A stretch of DNA of 64,000 nt from assembly GCA_042862465.1 (NCBI GenBank), contig JASTVH010000005.1, forward strand, positions 372,001 to 436,000, written 5' to 3'. The first letter of the stretch is position 1. Every line of letters starts with the position of its first letter. Of this stretch, positions 56,604 through 64,000 are shown piece by piece. The translations under genes were made by a program, and so were the position numbers. The notes under the pieces were generated by a model, which was not told where the DNA came from, made no database searches, and was given only the letters and a program-made list of their open reading frames with translations. The DNA is from JASTVH01 sp042862465. GTDB lineage: Bacteria > Pseudomonadota > Gammaproteobacteria > Pseudomonadales > Oleiphilaceae.

Positions 56604-57410
56604 CTAGTGTCCCGCTTCGGTCTGATAACCAAAGGATTCGATCAGGGCTCGGGACTCGGGGGTTTGCAGGAACTCCAGCAACGCCCGCGCAGATTCGCTG
56701 TCCTGCAACAATAGCGCGTCCTGGCGAATGGGCGAATACAACGCATGGGGTACCAGCCAGGCGGAGCCCTTTGTCACCTTCCCGTCTTGCATGATCTGTG
56801 AGACGGCCACGAAGCCCAGTTCAGCATTGCCGCTATCAACAAACTGGAAAGTCTGGGCGATGTTTTCTCCCATCACCAGCCTCGCATGATAGCGTTTCAG
56901 GAGTCCGAGATGCCGTAAAACGTCCTGCGCTGCCTGCCCGTAAGGTGCCAGCCTCGGGTTCGCGATCGCCAGCTGCCTGAAATCCCCGGATGCCAGGATC
57001 GCGCCCTGATCGTCCACCTTCTCTGGATCAGGCGACCATAATGCCAACTGACCGACGGCATAGGTGAACGCTGTCCCCTCGACCCCATGACCGGCCTGCA
57101 AAAGTGCCTCAGGTTTGCTCTGATCTGCCGAAAGAAAGACCTGGTAGGGCGCACCGTGCTGAATCTGGGCGAATAGTTTCCCAGATGAACCGTAGGCCAC
57201 ATCCACCCTGATACCGGTTTGAGTCTGGAAGCGGTCCATCAATGCCCGCATTGGTGCGGTAAAATTGGAGGCCACTGCCACGGTCAAATTCGCCTCGGAA
57301 CAACCACTAGACAGTGCCAGGACCACTGCCATCACGATCCCTGTCAGGGTATCGGTGGCTCGTTTAGCCGGCTCACGCCGCCGGCGGGCTATTGCAGTGC
57401 CGAAGATCAA
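56604..57410 (-). CDS. modA: Molybdate-binding lipoprotein ModA
   Basis: A 268-residue periplasmic binding protein. A basic leader and hydrophobic segment (GIVMAVVLALSSGC) end in a lipobox, so it is a lipoprotein tethered to the membrane although many ModA are soluble. The mature part starts LTVAVASNFTAPMRALMDRF and contains VDVAYGSSGKLFAQIQHGAP, where Ser residues contact the oxyanion. It also has VFLSADQSKPEAL and a MGENIAQTFQFVDSGNAELG block. The start is TTG at 57410 with GGGAG upstream. No ModE-type operator is recognisable upstream. It heads the modABC operon. No molybdoenzyme gene is in the window. Confidence 0.93.
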   Translation of the reverse strand: MIFGTAIARRRREPAKRATDTLTGIVMAVVLALSSGCSEANLTVAVASNFTAPMRALMDRFQTQTGIRVDVAYGSSGKLFAQIQHGAPYQVFLSADQSKPEALLQAGHGVEGTAFTYAVGQLALWSPDPEKVDDQGAILASGDFRQLAIANPRLAPYGQAAQDVLRHLGLLKRYHARLVMGENIAQTFQFVDSGNAELGFVAVSQIMQDGKVTKGSAWLVPHALYSPIRQDALLLQDSESARALLEFLQTPESRALIESFGYQTEAGH

Positions 57411-57664
57411 AGCGACTCCCTTGTGTTGTGGCCCAGGTTGAATAATCGCGGATTAAAAAAGGCTTAAAGGCCAGCTGGGCGTCAGGGGCCCTACCTTAGC
57501 TGACTCTTGAACTTTTGTGGACTGTCTCCTGTCCTTCATTGGAAGGTCAATTGGCCCCGCCAAACCTGTATCCGTAATTGTCGCAATGCAGATACTTTTC
57601 TGTTGAAAACGGGTTCTTCCAGCATCAGGGTAAGTCGGGACATGAACTGAAAAGGAGAGCGGCG

Positions 57665-58570
57665 ATGTCCCGTACACAAGATCAGTTTCCGACCCGGCTC
57701 GAGCGCAAACTGGACAGATTTGAGCGTCTCGACCCGGTCATCCATTCCGAGGGCGACCGACGTACCGATGGCCCGTTGAGCAAAAAGCAGCTGGAGGAAT
57801 ATGAAAAGAAGGGTTTCCTCTTCTTTGACTCCCTGTTTTCCAAGGACGAGATGGACGGGTTTATCGAAGAGCTGCAGGAATACCAGCACGACGAAGACCT
57901 GAAGCTCTCGGAAGGCACCGTAACCGAGCCCGGAGCAAACGAAATCCGTTCCATATTCGGAATTCACGAGCTGTCCAAGCGGTTTGACCGCCTGACCCGC
58001 GACCCGCATCTGCTGGCAATCGTACGTCAGTTGCTGGACAGCGACGTCTATATCCATCAGTCGCGCATCAATTACAAGCCGGGCTTCAAGGGCAAGGGCT
58101 TCAACTGGCATTCGGATTTCGAAACCTGGCACAGCGAGGATGGCATGCCCGGTATGCGGAGCCTCAGCTGCTCGATCGTCATGACCGACAACAACGAGTT
58201 CAACGGTCCGCTCATGCTGATTCCCGGTTCCCACAAGTACTTCATCCCCTGTGTGGGCCGAACGCCGGAAAACAACTACAAGGAATCCCTCAAGAGCCAA
58301 AGCATTGGGGTACCGGACGCCCGTACGCTGACCGACCTCATGGAAGACCAGTACATCGAAGCCCCCAAGGGGCCGGCTGGTTCCCTGATCCTGTTCGAGT
58401 GCAACACGCTGCATGGTTCCAACTACAATATGTCCTGTTGGCCGCGCAGTAACCTGTTTTTCGTTTACAACAGCGTTGAAAACACCCTGGTTGATCCATT
58501 CTGCGGTAACAAACCCAGACCCCAATTTCTCGCCAACCGCAAGGACTGGAGCCCACTGAAAGCCGCATGA
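57665..58570 (+). CDS. ectD: Ectoine hydroxylase EctD
   Basis: A 301-residue Fe(II)/2-oxoglutarate-dependent dioxygenase that hydroxylates ectoine to 5-hydroxyectoine, a compatible solute. The family signature FNWHSDFETWHSEDGMP is complete and includes the His and Asp iron ligands. The distal His is in NTLHGSNYNMS, and an Arg (NMSCWPRSNLFFVYN) binds 2-oxoglutarate. The ATG at 57665 follows AGGAGAG at good distance; an earlier in-frame codon at 57578 is not supported. No ectABC genes are adjacent, so ectoine is made from a distant locus or taken up. It overlaps the following lipid kinase gene by 4 bases. Confidence 0.95.
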   Translation: MSRTQDQFPTRLERKLDRFERLDPVIHSEGDRRTDGPLSKKQLEEYEKKGFLFFDSLFSKDEMDGFIEELQEYQHDEDLKLSEGTVTEPGANEIRSIFGIHELSKRFDRLTRDPHLLAIVRQLLDSDVYIHQSRINYKPGFKGKGFNWHSDFETWHSEDGMPGMRSLSCSIVMTDNNEFNGPLMLIPGSHKYFIPCVGRTPENNYKESLKSQSIGVPDARTLTDLMEDQYIEAPKGPAGSLILFECNTLHGSNYNMSCWPRSNLFFVYNSVENTLVDPFCGNKPRPQFLANRKDWSPLKAA

Positions 58571-59436
58571 CCATCTGGTTGATAGCCAACCCGAAAGCGG
58601 GTGCAGGCCAGCGAGGGGCCGGGTTCTGGAAAGAGTCCCTCGCCAGAGCTGGCATCTCTGACTTCAGGGTCTGCGATTTCGATCACGACGACTGGCTTGA
58701 TCAGGTCGTGCCCGGAGACAATCTTTTGGTTGCCGGCGGCGACGGATCAGTGAACCGGGCTGCACGCCTTTGCCTGGAGAAGCAGGCAATCCTCGGTGTT
58801 CTGCCCTCCGGCACGGCCAATGATTTTGCCCGCAATCTGGGCATTCCATTGGACCCGGACAAAGCCTGCCAGCTGGTGGCACGGGGCCCGGTGACCCAGG
58901 TGGATGTCGCATTTGCCAACGACAATCTCTTTCTCAACGTTTGCCATGTTGGCATGGGCACCTGGCCGGTACGGGAAGCGTCCAGTGCCACCAAACAGAC
59001 GTTCGGTGCTCTCAGCTACCTGATGACGTTGCTGCGCCGCTTCAAATCCCATCGTGGCTTTCATGCGGAAATAGAATGCGATAGCGGTTCAATGGGAGGG
59101 CGGTGGATATCGATTGCGATTGCGACCGGCGCCTTTTATGGAGGCGGTAACCCGGTGCCCGAGGCTTCCATCAATGATGGGCAGCTGGATATTGTAGCGG
59201 TGCGTCCGCGATCCGCCCTTCGGCTGCTAGGAGCTTTCCTGCTGTTCCGGTTTCCCCGACACGCGCCGCGGCGCCCGTCTGCGGTCGTACAGATCAAAAG
59301 CCGTCACTGCGCCGTGAAGACCCGCCATCAGAAAACCGTCACCGGTGACGGGGAAATCATGACCCGTACACCCTTGGAGGTCCGTTGCCATCCGGACCGC
59401 CTGTCCGTTATTGCCGAACGTATTGTGGAAACCTAG
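58567..59436 (+). CDS. Diacylglycerol-kinase-like lipid kinase
   Basis: A 289-residue protein of the DagK/YegS catalytic family. It shows WLIANPKAGAG at the N-terminus, the nucleotide-binding GGDGSVNRAA, LGVLPSGTANDFARNLGIP and a C-terminal beta-sandwich with FYGGGNPVPEASINDGQLDI. It phosphorylates a lipid such as diacylglycerol or phosphatidylglycerol, using ATP. The ATG overlaps the ectD stop by 4 bases, so the two are translated together. That pairs an osmoprotectant enzyme with a lipid kinase, a plausible link to salt stress but not a proven one. Confidence 0.9.
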   Translation: MTIWLIANPKAGAGQRGAGFWKESLARAGISDFRVCDFDHDDWLDQVVPGDNLLVAGGDGSVNRAARLCLEKQAILGVLPSGTANDFARNLGIPLDPDKACQLVARGPVTQVDVAFANDNLFLNVCHVGMGTWPVREASSATKQTFGALSYLMTLLRRFKSHRGFHAEIECDSGSMGGRWISIAIATGAFYGGGNPVPEASINDGQLDIVAVRPRSALRLLGAFLLFRFPRHAPRRPSAVVQIKSRHCAVKTRHQKTVTGDGEIMTRTPLEVRCHPDRLSVIAERIVET

Positions 59437-59698
59437 CGTACTGCCTCTCCCCTTTCTTCGGACCGAAGGCCTTTCCGGTTTGCGCGCCGGACAGCTGCAA
59501 TGTGATACCCAACACAAATCCTGCCGCTGGCGCAATTTGTCACAGGAAATGTCCTAATTGGTCAGCAGACTGTAAAAAACCTGTTGTTACATTGATTCTT
59601 TGAAGCATCCGTTCGGCCCGGCGCCCGGAAGACGCCATTTTTGCCGCCTATGCGCCGGCCTGCCCCGGCTCCAGAAAATAAGAAAAGAGGAAAGAAGA

Positions 59699-61435
59699 AT
59701 GAAACGCCTGACCCGTCGAGACTTTCTGCGCGTATCCGCCCTCAGTGTTGGCGCCGTGGCCGTATCCACCGGTCTCCAGGGCTGCCTGGTCACCGATGAT
59801 CCCCGCCCCGTGCGTTTTGACCATGGCGTGGCCAGCGGCGATCCACTGCAGGACCGCGTGCTGCTGTGGACCCGCATCACCCCGCGCGAGTCCATGCCCA
59901 ATGAAATCCCCTATCACGTCAGTTGGGAAGTGGCGACCGATCCCGACTTCCTCGACCTGGTCCACAGCGGCCACACCCAGGCCAAGCAGGAGCACGACTT
60001 CACCGTCAAGGTGGACGTACTCAATCTGGTGCCCGGACGCACCTATTACTATCGTTTCAAGGCCAACGGCAAATACTCTCCCGTGGGCAAAACCCGCACG
60101 CTGCCTGAAGGCATGCTGGAACAGGTCACCTTGGCGGTGTTCTCCTGCGCCAATTACCCGGCCGGCTATTTTCACGCATACGCAGAAGCCGCCAGGGAGG
60201 ATAACCTGGATGCCGTGGTACATCTCGGGGACTACCTCTACGAATACAAAAACGGGCAATACGCCACCGAGGATGCTGAGGAACTAGGGCGTCTTCTGCC
60301 CGAGGACAATGACGTCGAACTGCTGACCCTGACCGACTATCGCAAACGTTATGCCCTCTATCACCGTGATCAGGATCTGCAGGCTCTCCACGCCACCGCG
60401 CCGTTCATCGCGGTGTGGGACGATCACGAGGTGGCGAACGATGCCTGGCGTGAAGGCGCCGAAAACCACAATGCCGGGGAAGGCGATTACAGTGACCGCA
60501 AGCTCGCGGCCCTGCAGGCCTACTTCGAATGGATGCCGATTCGTCCGGCCGACGAGAACGACTGGGAAACCGTATTCCGCAGCTTCCGCTTCGGCGACCT
60601 GGTGGCGCTCCACATGTTGGACACCCGCATCATCGGACGCGACCAACAACTCGATTATGCCGACTACTTCGATGCCAGCGGTAACTTCAACCAGGCCCAG
60701 TTCCAGGCCGACCTGACCGACCCCAACCGCACCATGCTGGGCGCCGAACAGTGGGGCTGGCTGCAGAACCAGATGGCCACATCCAGCGCAACCTGGCAGG
60801 TCCTCGGGCAGCAAGTGCTCATGGGGCGCATGACGTTGCCGGCCGAGCTGTTGCAACTGATCCAGAATCCGGATCCGGCGCAGCTGCTACCGAAATTTGC
60901 CGAGCTTGGTGAGCTCAAGGCCCGTTACCTTGCCGGCGATCCGACACTCACTCCAACCGATATTGCCCGTATTGAAACCGTCCTACCGTACAACCTGGAT
61001 GCCTGGGACGGTTACTTCTACGAGCGTGAGCGGGTGCTGGGGCTGGCGCGACAACTGAACAAGAACCTGGTCGTCCTCGCGGGCGATACCCACAATGCCT
61101 GGGCCAACGATCTCAAGGATTACGCCGGCAATCAGGTAGGCGTGGAATTCGCGACCTCTTCCGTGTCCTCTCCGGGGCTTGAGGAATACCTGCAGCTACC
61201 GCCCCAGTCCGTGCCGCAGACCGAACAGGGCCTGGCGTTGCTGGTGGATGACCTGCAGTACCTCAACATCAACCAGCGCGGCTATCTCAGGGTAACGTTT
61301 ACCCCGGAAGCGGCACGCGCGGACTGGCGCTACGTGACCACCATAAAGAGCCATGACTATAGCCTCGACGAGAGTCGTGCAATGGCCTTGCAGACGCGGC
61401 CAGGCGCTGGCAATCGGCGCATTGAACCGGTCTAG
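59699..61435 (+). CDS. phoD: Tat-exported PhoD-type alkaline phosphatase
   Basis: A 578-residue metallophosphoesterase. The N-terminus carries a twin-arginine signal (KRLTRRDFLRVSALSVGA), and a following LQGC resembles a lipobox, so it may be a Tat-lipoprotein. The PhoD_N domain begins VRFDHGVASGDPLQDRVLLW. The metal-binding core has FSCANYPAGYFHAY, VVHLGDYLYEY, IAVWDDHEVANDAW and, near the end, VVLAGDTHNAWANDL. The Cys in SCAN and these Asp/His residues are the expected Fe/Ca ligands. It releases phosphate from phosphodiesters or monoesters outside the cytoplasm. The start at 59699 is fixed by the Tat motif; AGAGGA precedes it. A strong hairpin terminator follows. Confidence 0.93.
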   Translation: MKRLTRRDFLRVSALSVGAVAVSTGLQGCLVTDDPRPVRFDHGVASGDPLQDRVLLWTRITPRESMPNEIPYHVSWEVATDPDFLDLVHSGHTQAKQEHDFTVKVDVLNLVPGRTYYYRFKANGKYSPVGKTRTLPEGMLEQVTLAVFSCANYPAGYFHAYAEAAREDNLDAVVHLGDYLYEYKNGQYATEDAEELGRLLPEDNDVELLTLTDYRKRYALYHRDQDLQALHATAPFIAVWDDHEVANDAWREGAENHNAGEGDYSDRKLAALQAYFEWMPIRPADENDWETVFRSFRFGDLVALHMLDTRIIGRDQQLDYADYFDASGNFNQAQFQADLTDPNRTMLGAEQWGWLQNQMATSSATWQVLGQQVLMGRMTLPAELLQLIQNPDPAQLLPKFAELGELKARYLAGDPTLTPTDIARIETVLPYNLDAWDGYFYERERVLGLARQLNKNLVVLAGDTHNAWANDLKDYAGNQVGVEFATSSVSSPGLEEYLQLPPQSVPQTEQGLALLVDDLQYLNINQRGYLRVTFTPEAARADWRYVTTIKSHDYSLDESRAMALQTRPGAGNRRIEPV

Positions 61436-61455
61436 ATCCACACGTTAAGCCAGAG

Positions 61456-61487
61456 GCCGGTCAGGTGGATGCCCTTGCCTGACCGGC
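61456..61487. terminator. Bidirectional terminator between phoD and GGDEF-EAL gene
   Basis: GCCGGTCAGG (61456-61465) and CCTGACCGGC (61478-61487) form a perfect 10-bp stem with a 12-base loop, directly between convergent stop codons. On the plus strand a CTTTCCTGT stretch follows. Confidence 0.7.
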
Positions 61488-63440
61488 TCACTTTCCTGTA
61501 TCGGATGTCTGCCTGGCTTCGTGGAGCATGCGAGTCACGGCTTCGGCGCTGGCCGGGCGGCTGAAATAGTAGCCCTGGGCGTAGTCGCAGCGATAGCTCG
61601 CCAGCAGTTGCTTGACGTTGGCATCTTCGACCCCTTCGGCCACGACGCGCATATCCAGCTGATGGGCCAGACGAATAATGGTCTCCACGAGCGCCATATC
61701 ACCGGAATTCGGGGACAGGCCGTCGATGAAGCTCTTGTCGATCTTGAGGATATCGATAGGCAGGTTTTTAAGGTAATTCAGGGAGGAGTAGCCGGTGCCA
61801 AAGTCGTCGATAGCCACCTTGATGCCCTGCTCTCGCAACGCCTGCAGAATTCGTTTGGCTTTGTCCACATCTTCCATGATCAGGCTTTCGGTAATCTCCA
61901 GCTCGAGTTGCGACGGGGTAATCCGGTAGTCCACCAGAGCCTGCTCCACCATTTTCAGCACATTGCCCTGCTGGAACTGCTGGGTCGATACATTGACTGC
62001 AATTGACTTGTCAGTGAACCCCAACCCGTGCCAAACCTCCATCTGGCGACAGGCCTCTTCAAGTACCCAGGCCCCGATTTCGACGATGATGCCGCTGCTT
62101 TCAGCCTCGGGAATGAACTCGGCAGGTGACACGATGGTGCCATCGGGCCGTTGCCAGCGGATCAACGCTTCAAATCCCACGATGTCGCCCCGGGCAAGGT
62201 CAATCTTGGGCTGATAAAGCAACAGAAACTCCCGGTTGGTCAGCGCCGTCTTGAGGTTGTTGCGCATTTTCAACCGGTGTGCGGAAAGCCGCTCCAGCTC
62301 TTCGGCAAAAAACTGGCTGTTATTGCGGCCCCGGGTTTTGGCATGGTGCATGGCCATGTCGGCCTTGCGAATAAGGGTTTCCGGATCGACCCCGTCATTG
62401 GGGGCAGTGACGATCCCCACCGACGCACTCAAATGAACCGACTGCCCTTCCACCTCGAAGGGCGATTCCAGTACGGCCCGGAGTTTTTCGGCCAGCAACG
62501 TCACTTCCATCGTGGAACGCACATCCTCCTGCAGCACCACAAACTCATCGCCACCATAACGGGCGACGCTGCCGCGCTCCTCCACGCAGCCTCGTATCCG
62601 GTTGGCGGCCTCTTTCAGTATGTGATCCCCGGCGGAGAGGCTCAGGGTATCATTGACATACTTAAAGCCATCCAGATCGATCAGCAACACCGCAAGATCG
62701 ATACGAAGGTGCCGGCGGCGCTCAATGGCATGGGCAAGGCGCTGGTACAGCAGGGTTCGGTTGGGGAGCCCGGTCAGCGGGTCATAATAGGAATGGAACA
62801 GGGCCTGCTGCTCATTCTCCTTGAGATCGGTAACGTCGTTGAAGCTCCAGACCGCGCCCATCTTCAGACCTTCACTGGCCCTTGGCTTGGCGCAACACTC
62901 GATATAGCGGCCGTCGGTCAATTTGACGAAGCACTCCTGACTCTTCCCCGGATACCGCCGAATCAACTCCCGGATCCGCAGGAACTCGTCGCCATTGTCC
63001 ATTTGCCGCCGGAGCAGCTGCGCCCAATCCGCATCCGCCTGCGCCGTTAGCGCGGACAGTGACATGCCGAATATCTCTTCGAACATACCGTTGCAGGTGA
63101 CGGGCTTACCGTTTTCATCGGTGACCAGGATGCCGTCGTTGGTGGCATCAAGCGTGGCGTAAAGGAGAGACAGGGAATCTTCCAGACGTGACTTCGTTTC
63201 GGAAATCTCTGTAATCTGCCGTTTGAGTTCCTGGTAACGCTCGGACAGCTCCGCCGAGGTCAGCTCCAGCGAACGCTCCAGCAGCGCGCGATCTTCATCC
63301 GCCTGATGATAGGCCTGATTGATCGCGTTGATCAGCGGTTCCAGTTCTTTCGTCACTGCCCCCCGAGCGTGGTGCTTGCGCAACTGCCGGGCCAGGAGTT
63401 TATGCATGGAACCGGTTTTATTGTTGTCGTTGTTCATCAT
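61488..63440 (-). CDS. PAS-GGDEF-EAL cyclic-di-GMP protein
   Basis: A 650-residue cytoplasmic protein. An N-terminal helical region (about 1-75, coiled coil) and a PAS domain (about 85-200, with YATLDATNDGILVTDENGKP) precede GGDEF (about 215-375) and EAL (about 390-640). The GGDEF motif is intact (ARYGGDEFVVL), but no RxxD I-site lies before it. The EAL domain keeps FEALIRW, ELEITES, AIDDFGTGYSSL, LKIDKSF, AEGVED and QGYYFSRP, so phosphodiesterase activity is expected. It is thus probably bifunctional or mainly degrading. It starts 13 bases after the FIST gene on the same strand, so the FIST sensor may control it. Confidence 0.93.
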   Translation of the reverse strand: MMNNDNNKTGSMHKLLARQLRKHHARGAVTKELEPLINAINQAYHQADEDRALLERSLELTSAELSERYQELKRQITEISETKSRLEDSLSLLYATLDATNDGILVTDENGKPVTCNGMFEEIFGMSLSALTAQADADWAQLLRRQMDNGDEFLRIRELIRRYPGKSQECFVKLTDGRYIECCAKPRASEGLKMGAVWSFNDVTDLKENEQQALFHSYYDPLTGLPNRTLLYQRLAHAIERRRHLRIDLAVLLIDLDGFKYVNDTLSLSAGDHILKEAANRIRGCVEERGSVARYGGDEFVVLQEDVRSTMEVTLLAEKLRAVLESPFEVEGQSVHLSASVGIVTAPNDGVDPETLIRKADMAMHHAKTRGRNNSQFFAEELERLSAHRLKMRNNLKTALTNREFLLLYQPKIDLARGDIVGFEALIRWQRPDGTIVSPAEFIPEAESSGIIVEIGAWVLEEACRQMEVWHGLGFTDKSIAVNVSTQQFQQGNVLKMVEQALVDYRITPSQLELEITESLIMEDVDKAKRILQALREQGIKVAIDDFGTGYSSLNYLKNLPIDILKIDKSFIDGLSPNSGDMALVETIIRLAHQLDMRVVAEGVEDANVKQLLASYRCDYAQGYYFSRPASAEAVTRMLHEARQTSDTGK

Positions 63441-63453
63441 CCGGCCGACCTGA

Positions 63454-64000
63454 CTACAGCTCTCTGAATGTGGTGATGGTCATGGTCTGATTATGCAACG
63501 CACAGCCCTCCTGGTCTTGCCTGGGGCTTATTTCGCCGTAGGAATAGAAACCGGCCAACACCGCCTGCTCACCGAGCGCATCCCGTGTCACCTCCACTTC
63601 CTCTTCGATACGCTGCCCGAGAACCATCTTGCGGCCAACACAGCTGATCAGCAGCGCCAGCTCCGGAGCTGGGCAGCCAGGCCGTGTTTCTGTCGCGGCT
63701 TCCTCGGCCCCTTCAATCAGGCGGTCGAAGTTGGCCTTCATGAAACGCGCCGACGCCCCCTGGGGCAGATCCCCTGCAAAGGTCATGCTTTCCGCGTCTT
63801 CGTCAACGCCCAGAACCGTACGCACGACCGTCGTTCCGTCCTTGAGCGTGACCGCCAACGGGAATAACAGGCCGCTGGCCGGCAGATCCCGGGCATAATC
63901 GCCCAGATAGTCCTTATACAGTTTCAGAGCCGATCGGCCGTCGAGCTGATAGAGGATATTGCCTTGCGAGGCGGTGATCTCCCGGTCCGGACCAAAGGTA
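63454..64000 (-). CDS. FIST sensor protein, C-terminal part (5' end outside window)
   Basis: The frame is open to the last base on the minus strand, so the N-terminal part lies beyond the window. The visible residues include ILYQLDGRSALKLYKDYLGD and DLPASGLLFPLAV. ESMTFAGDLPQGASARFMKA, LLISCVGRKMVLGQRIEEE and AVLAGFYSYGEISP follow. This is the FIST_C domain, thought to bind small ligands such as amino acids in signal transduction. It lies immediately upstream of the GGDEF-EAL gene (13 bases), a common pairing that suggests the ligand signal is passed to cyclic-di-GMP turnover. Whether an output domain is fused at the missing N-terminus cannot be seen. Confidence 0.88.
   Translation of the reverse strand, partial: TFGPDREITASQGNILYQLDGRSALKLYKDYLGDYARDLPASGLLFPLAVTLKDGTTVVRTVLGVDEDAESMTFAGDLPQGASARFMKANFDRLIEGAEEAATETRPGCPAPELALLISCVGRKMVLGQRIEEEVEVTRDALGEQAVLAGFYSYGEISPRQDQEGCALHNQTMTITTFREL

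Noticed and set aside
57411..57664. ModE operator upstream of modA
   Set aside because: No TATAT-type dyad matching the ModE consensus is visible in the divergent region.
59537..59564. TGTCA/TGTCC/GGTCA copies upstream of phoD as a Pho box
   Set aside because: The copies are spaced 12 and 10 bases apart and match only five of seven consensus bases each. This is too weak to call, although the target gene would make sense.

Overview
The window looks like chromosome from a marine, heterotrophic gammaproteobacterium, most like Marinobacter or a close relative. The grounds are the roughly 57-58% GC feel, the ectoine hydroxylase EctD, a Baeyer-Villiger monooxygenase operon, a PEP-CTERM protein, several cyclic-di-GMP proteins and a LuxR/RsaM/LuxI quorum-sensing locus. 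The genus is an inference. I saw no tRNA, rRNA, CRISPR array, phage or complete insertion sequence.

Layout. 1-2.6 kb: the end of a type II secretion operon (gspM), a GNAT acetyltransferase and glutathione reductase. 2.6-7.8 kb (minus): an operon reading TonB-dependent receptor, orphan periplasmic binding protein, hybrid histidine kinase. 8.1-11.2 kb: a 7TM-DISM diguanylate cyclase and a PlsC-like acyltransferase. 11.4-16.3 kb: a TetR/FabR-like regulator divergent from an overlapping monooxygenase-SDR-hydrolase-HAD operon, with a helically phased array of GTATAC hexamers between them. 16.4-20 kb: an orphan binding protein, a small flagellar-rod-like protein, a second TetR regulator and a saccharopine-dehydrogenase-like oxidoreductase. 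20-22.8 kb: a phytochrome-architecture GGDEF-EAL protein that has lost its chromophore determinants. 23.2-26.9 kb: a large FAD/Fe-S 2-hydroxyacid dehydrogenase and a crotonase.

27.1-31.7 kb is the quorum-sensing island: luxR (minus), an rsaM-like gene, luxI with a clear lux box, a DapF-fold protein lacking the racemase catalytic residues, a binding protein and a PptA-like tautomerase. 31.8-36.5 kb (minus): an operon of a membrane-anchored FMN glutamate-synthase-like protein, a pyruvate-oxidase-like ThDP enzyme and an aminotransferase. 36.6-46.4 kb: mostly single genes (FMN reductase, family-39 glycosyltransferase, ACT protein, NTF2-like protein, NAD-epimerase, SLT-like protein, DUF302, a Lon-like protease with a defective P-loop, thioesterase). 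This stretch also holds an interlocked pair of inverted repeats and a TetR-type operator.

46.7-54.7 kb: a porin under a perfect FNR/ANR box, an acetolactate-synthase-like enzyme, a PEP-CTERM protein under a sigma-54 type promoter, a sulfoquinovosidase-like GH31 enzyme and a patatin. 54.8-57.4 kb: modABC. 57.7-61.4 kb: ectD with a lipid kinase, and a Tat-exported PhoD phosphatase. 61.5-64 kb: a FIST sensor (cut by the window end) in an operon with an intact GGDEF-EAL protein.

Signalling dominates: three GGDEF proteins, a hybrid kinase, a FIST sensor, LuxR/LuxI/RsaM and three periplasmic binding proteins without their own ABC permeases. The least explained parts are the DapF-fold protein next to luxI, the chromophore-less phytochrome and the receptor/binding-protein/kinase operon.
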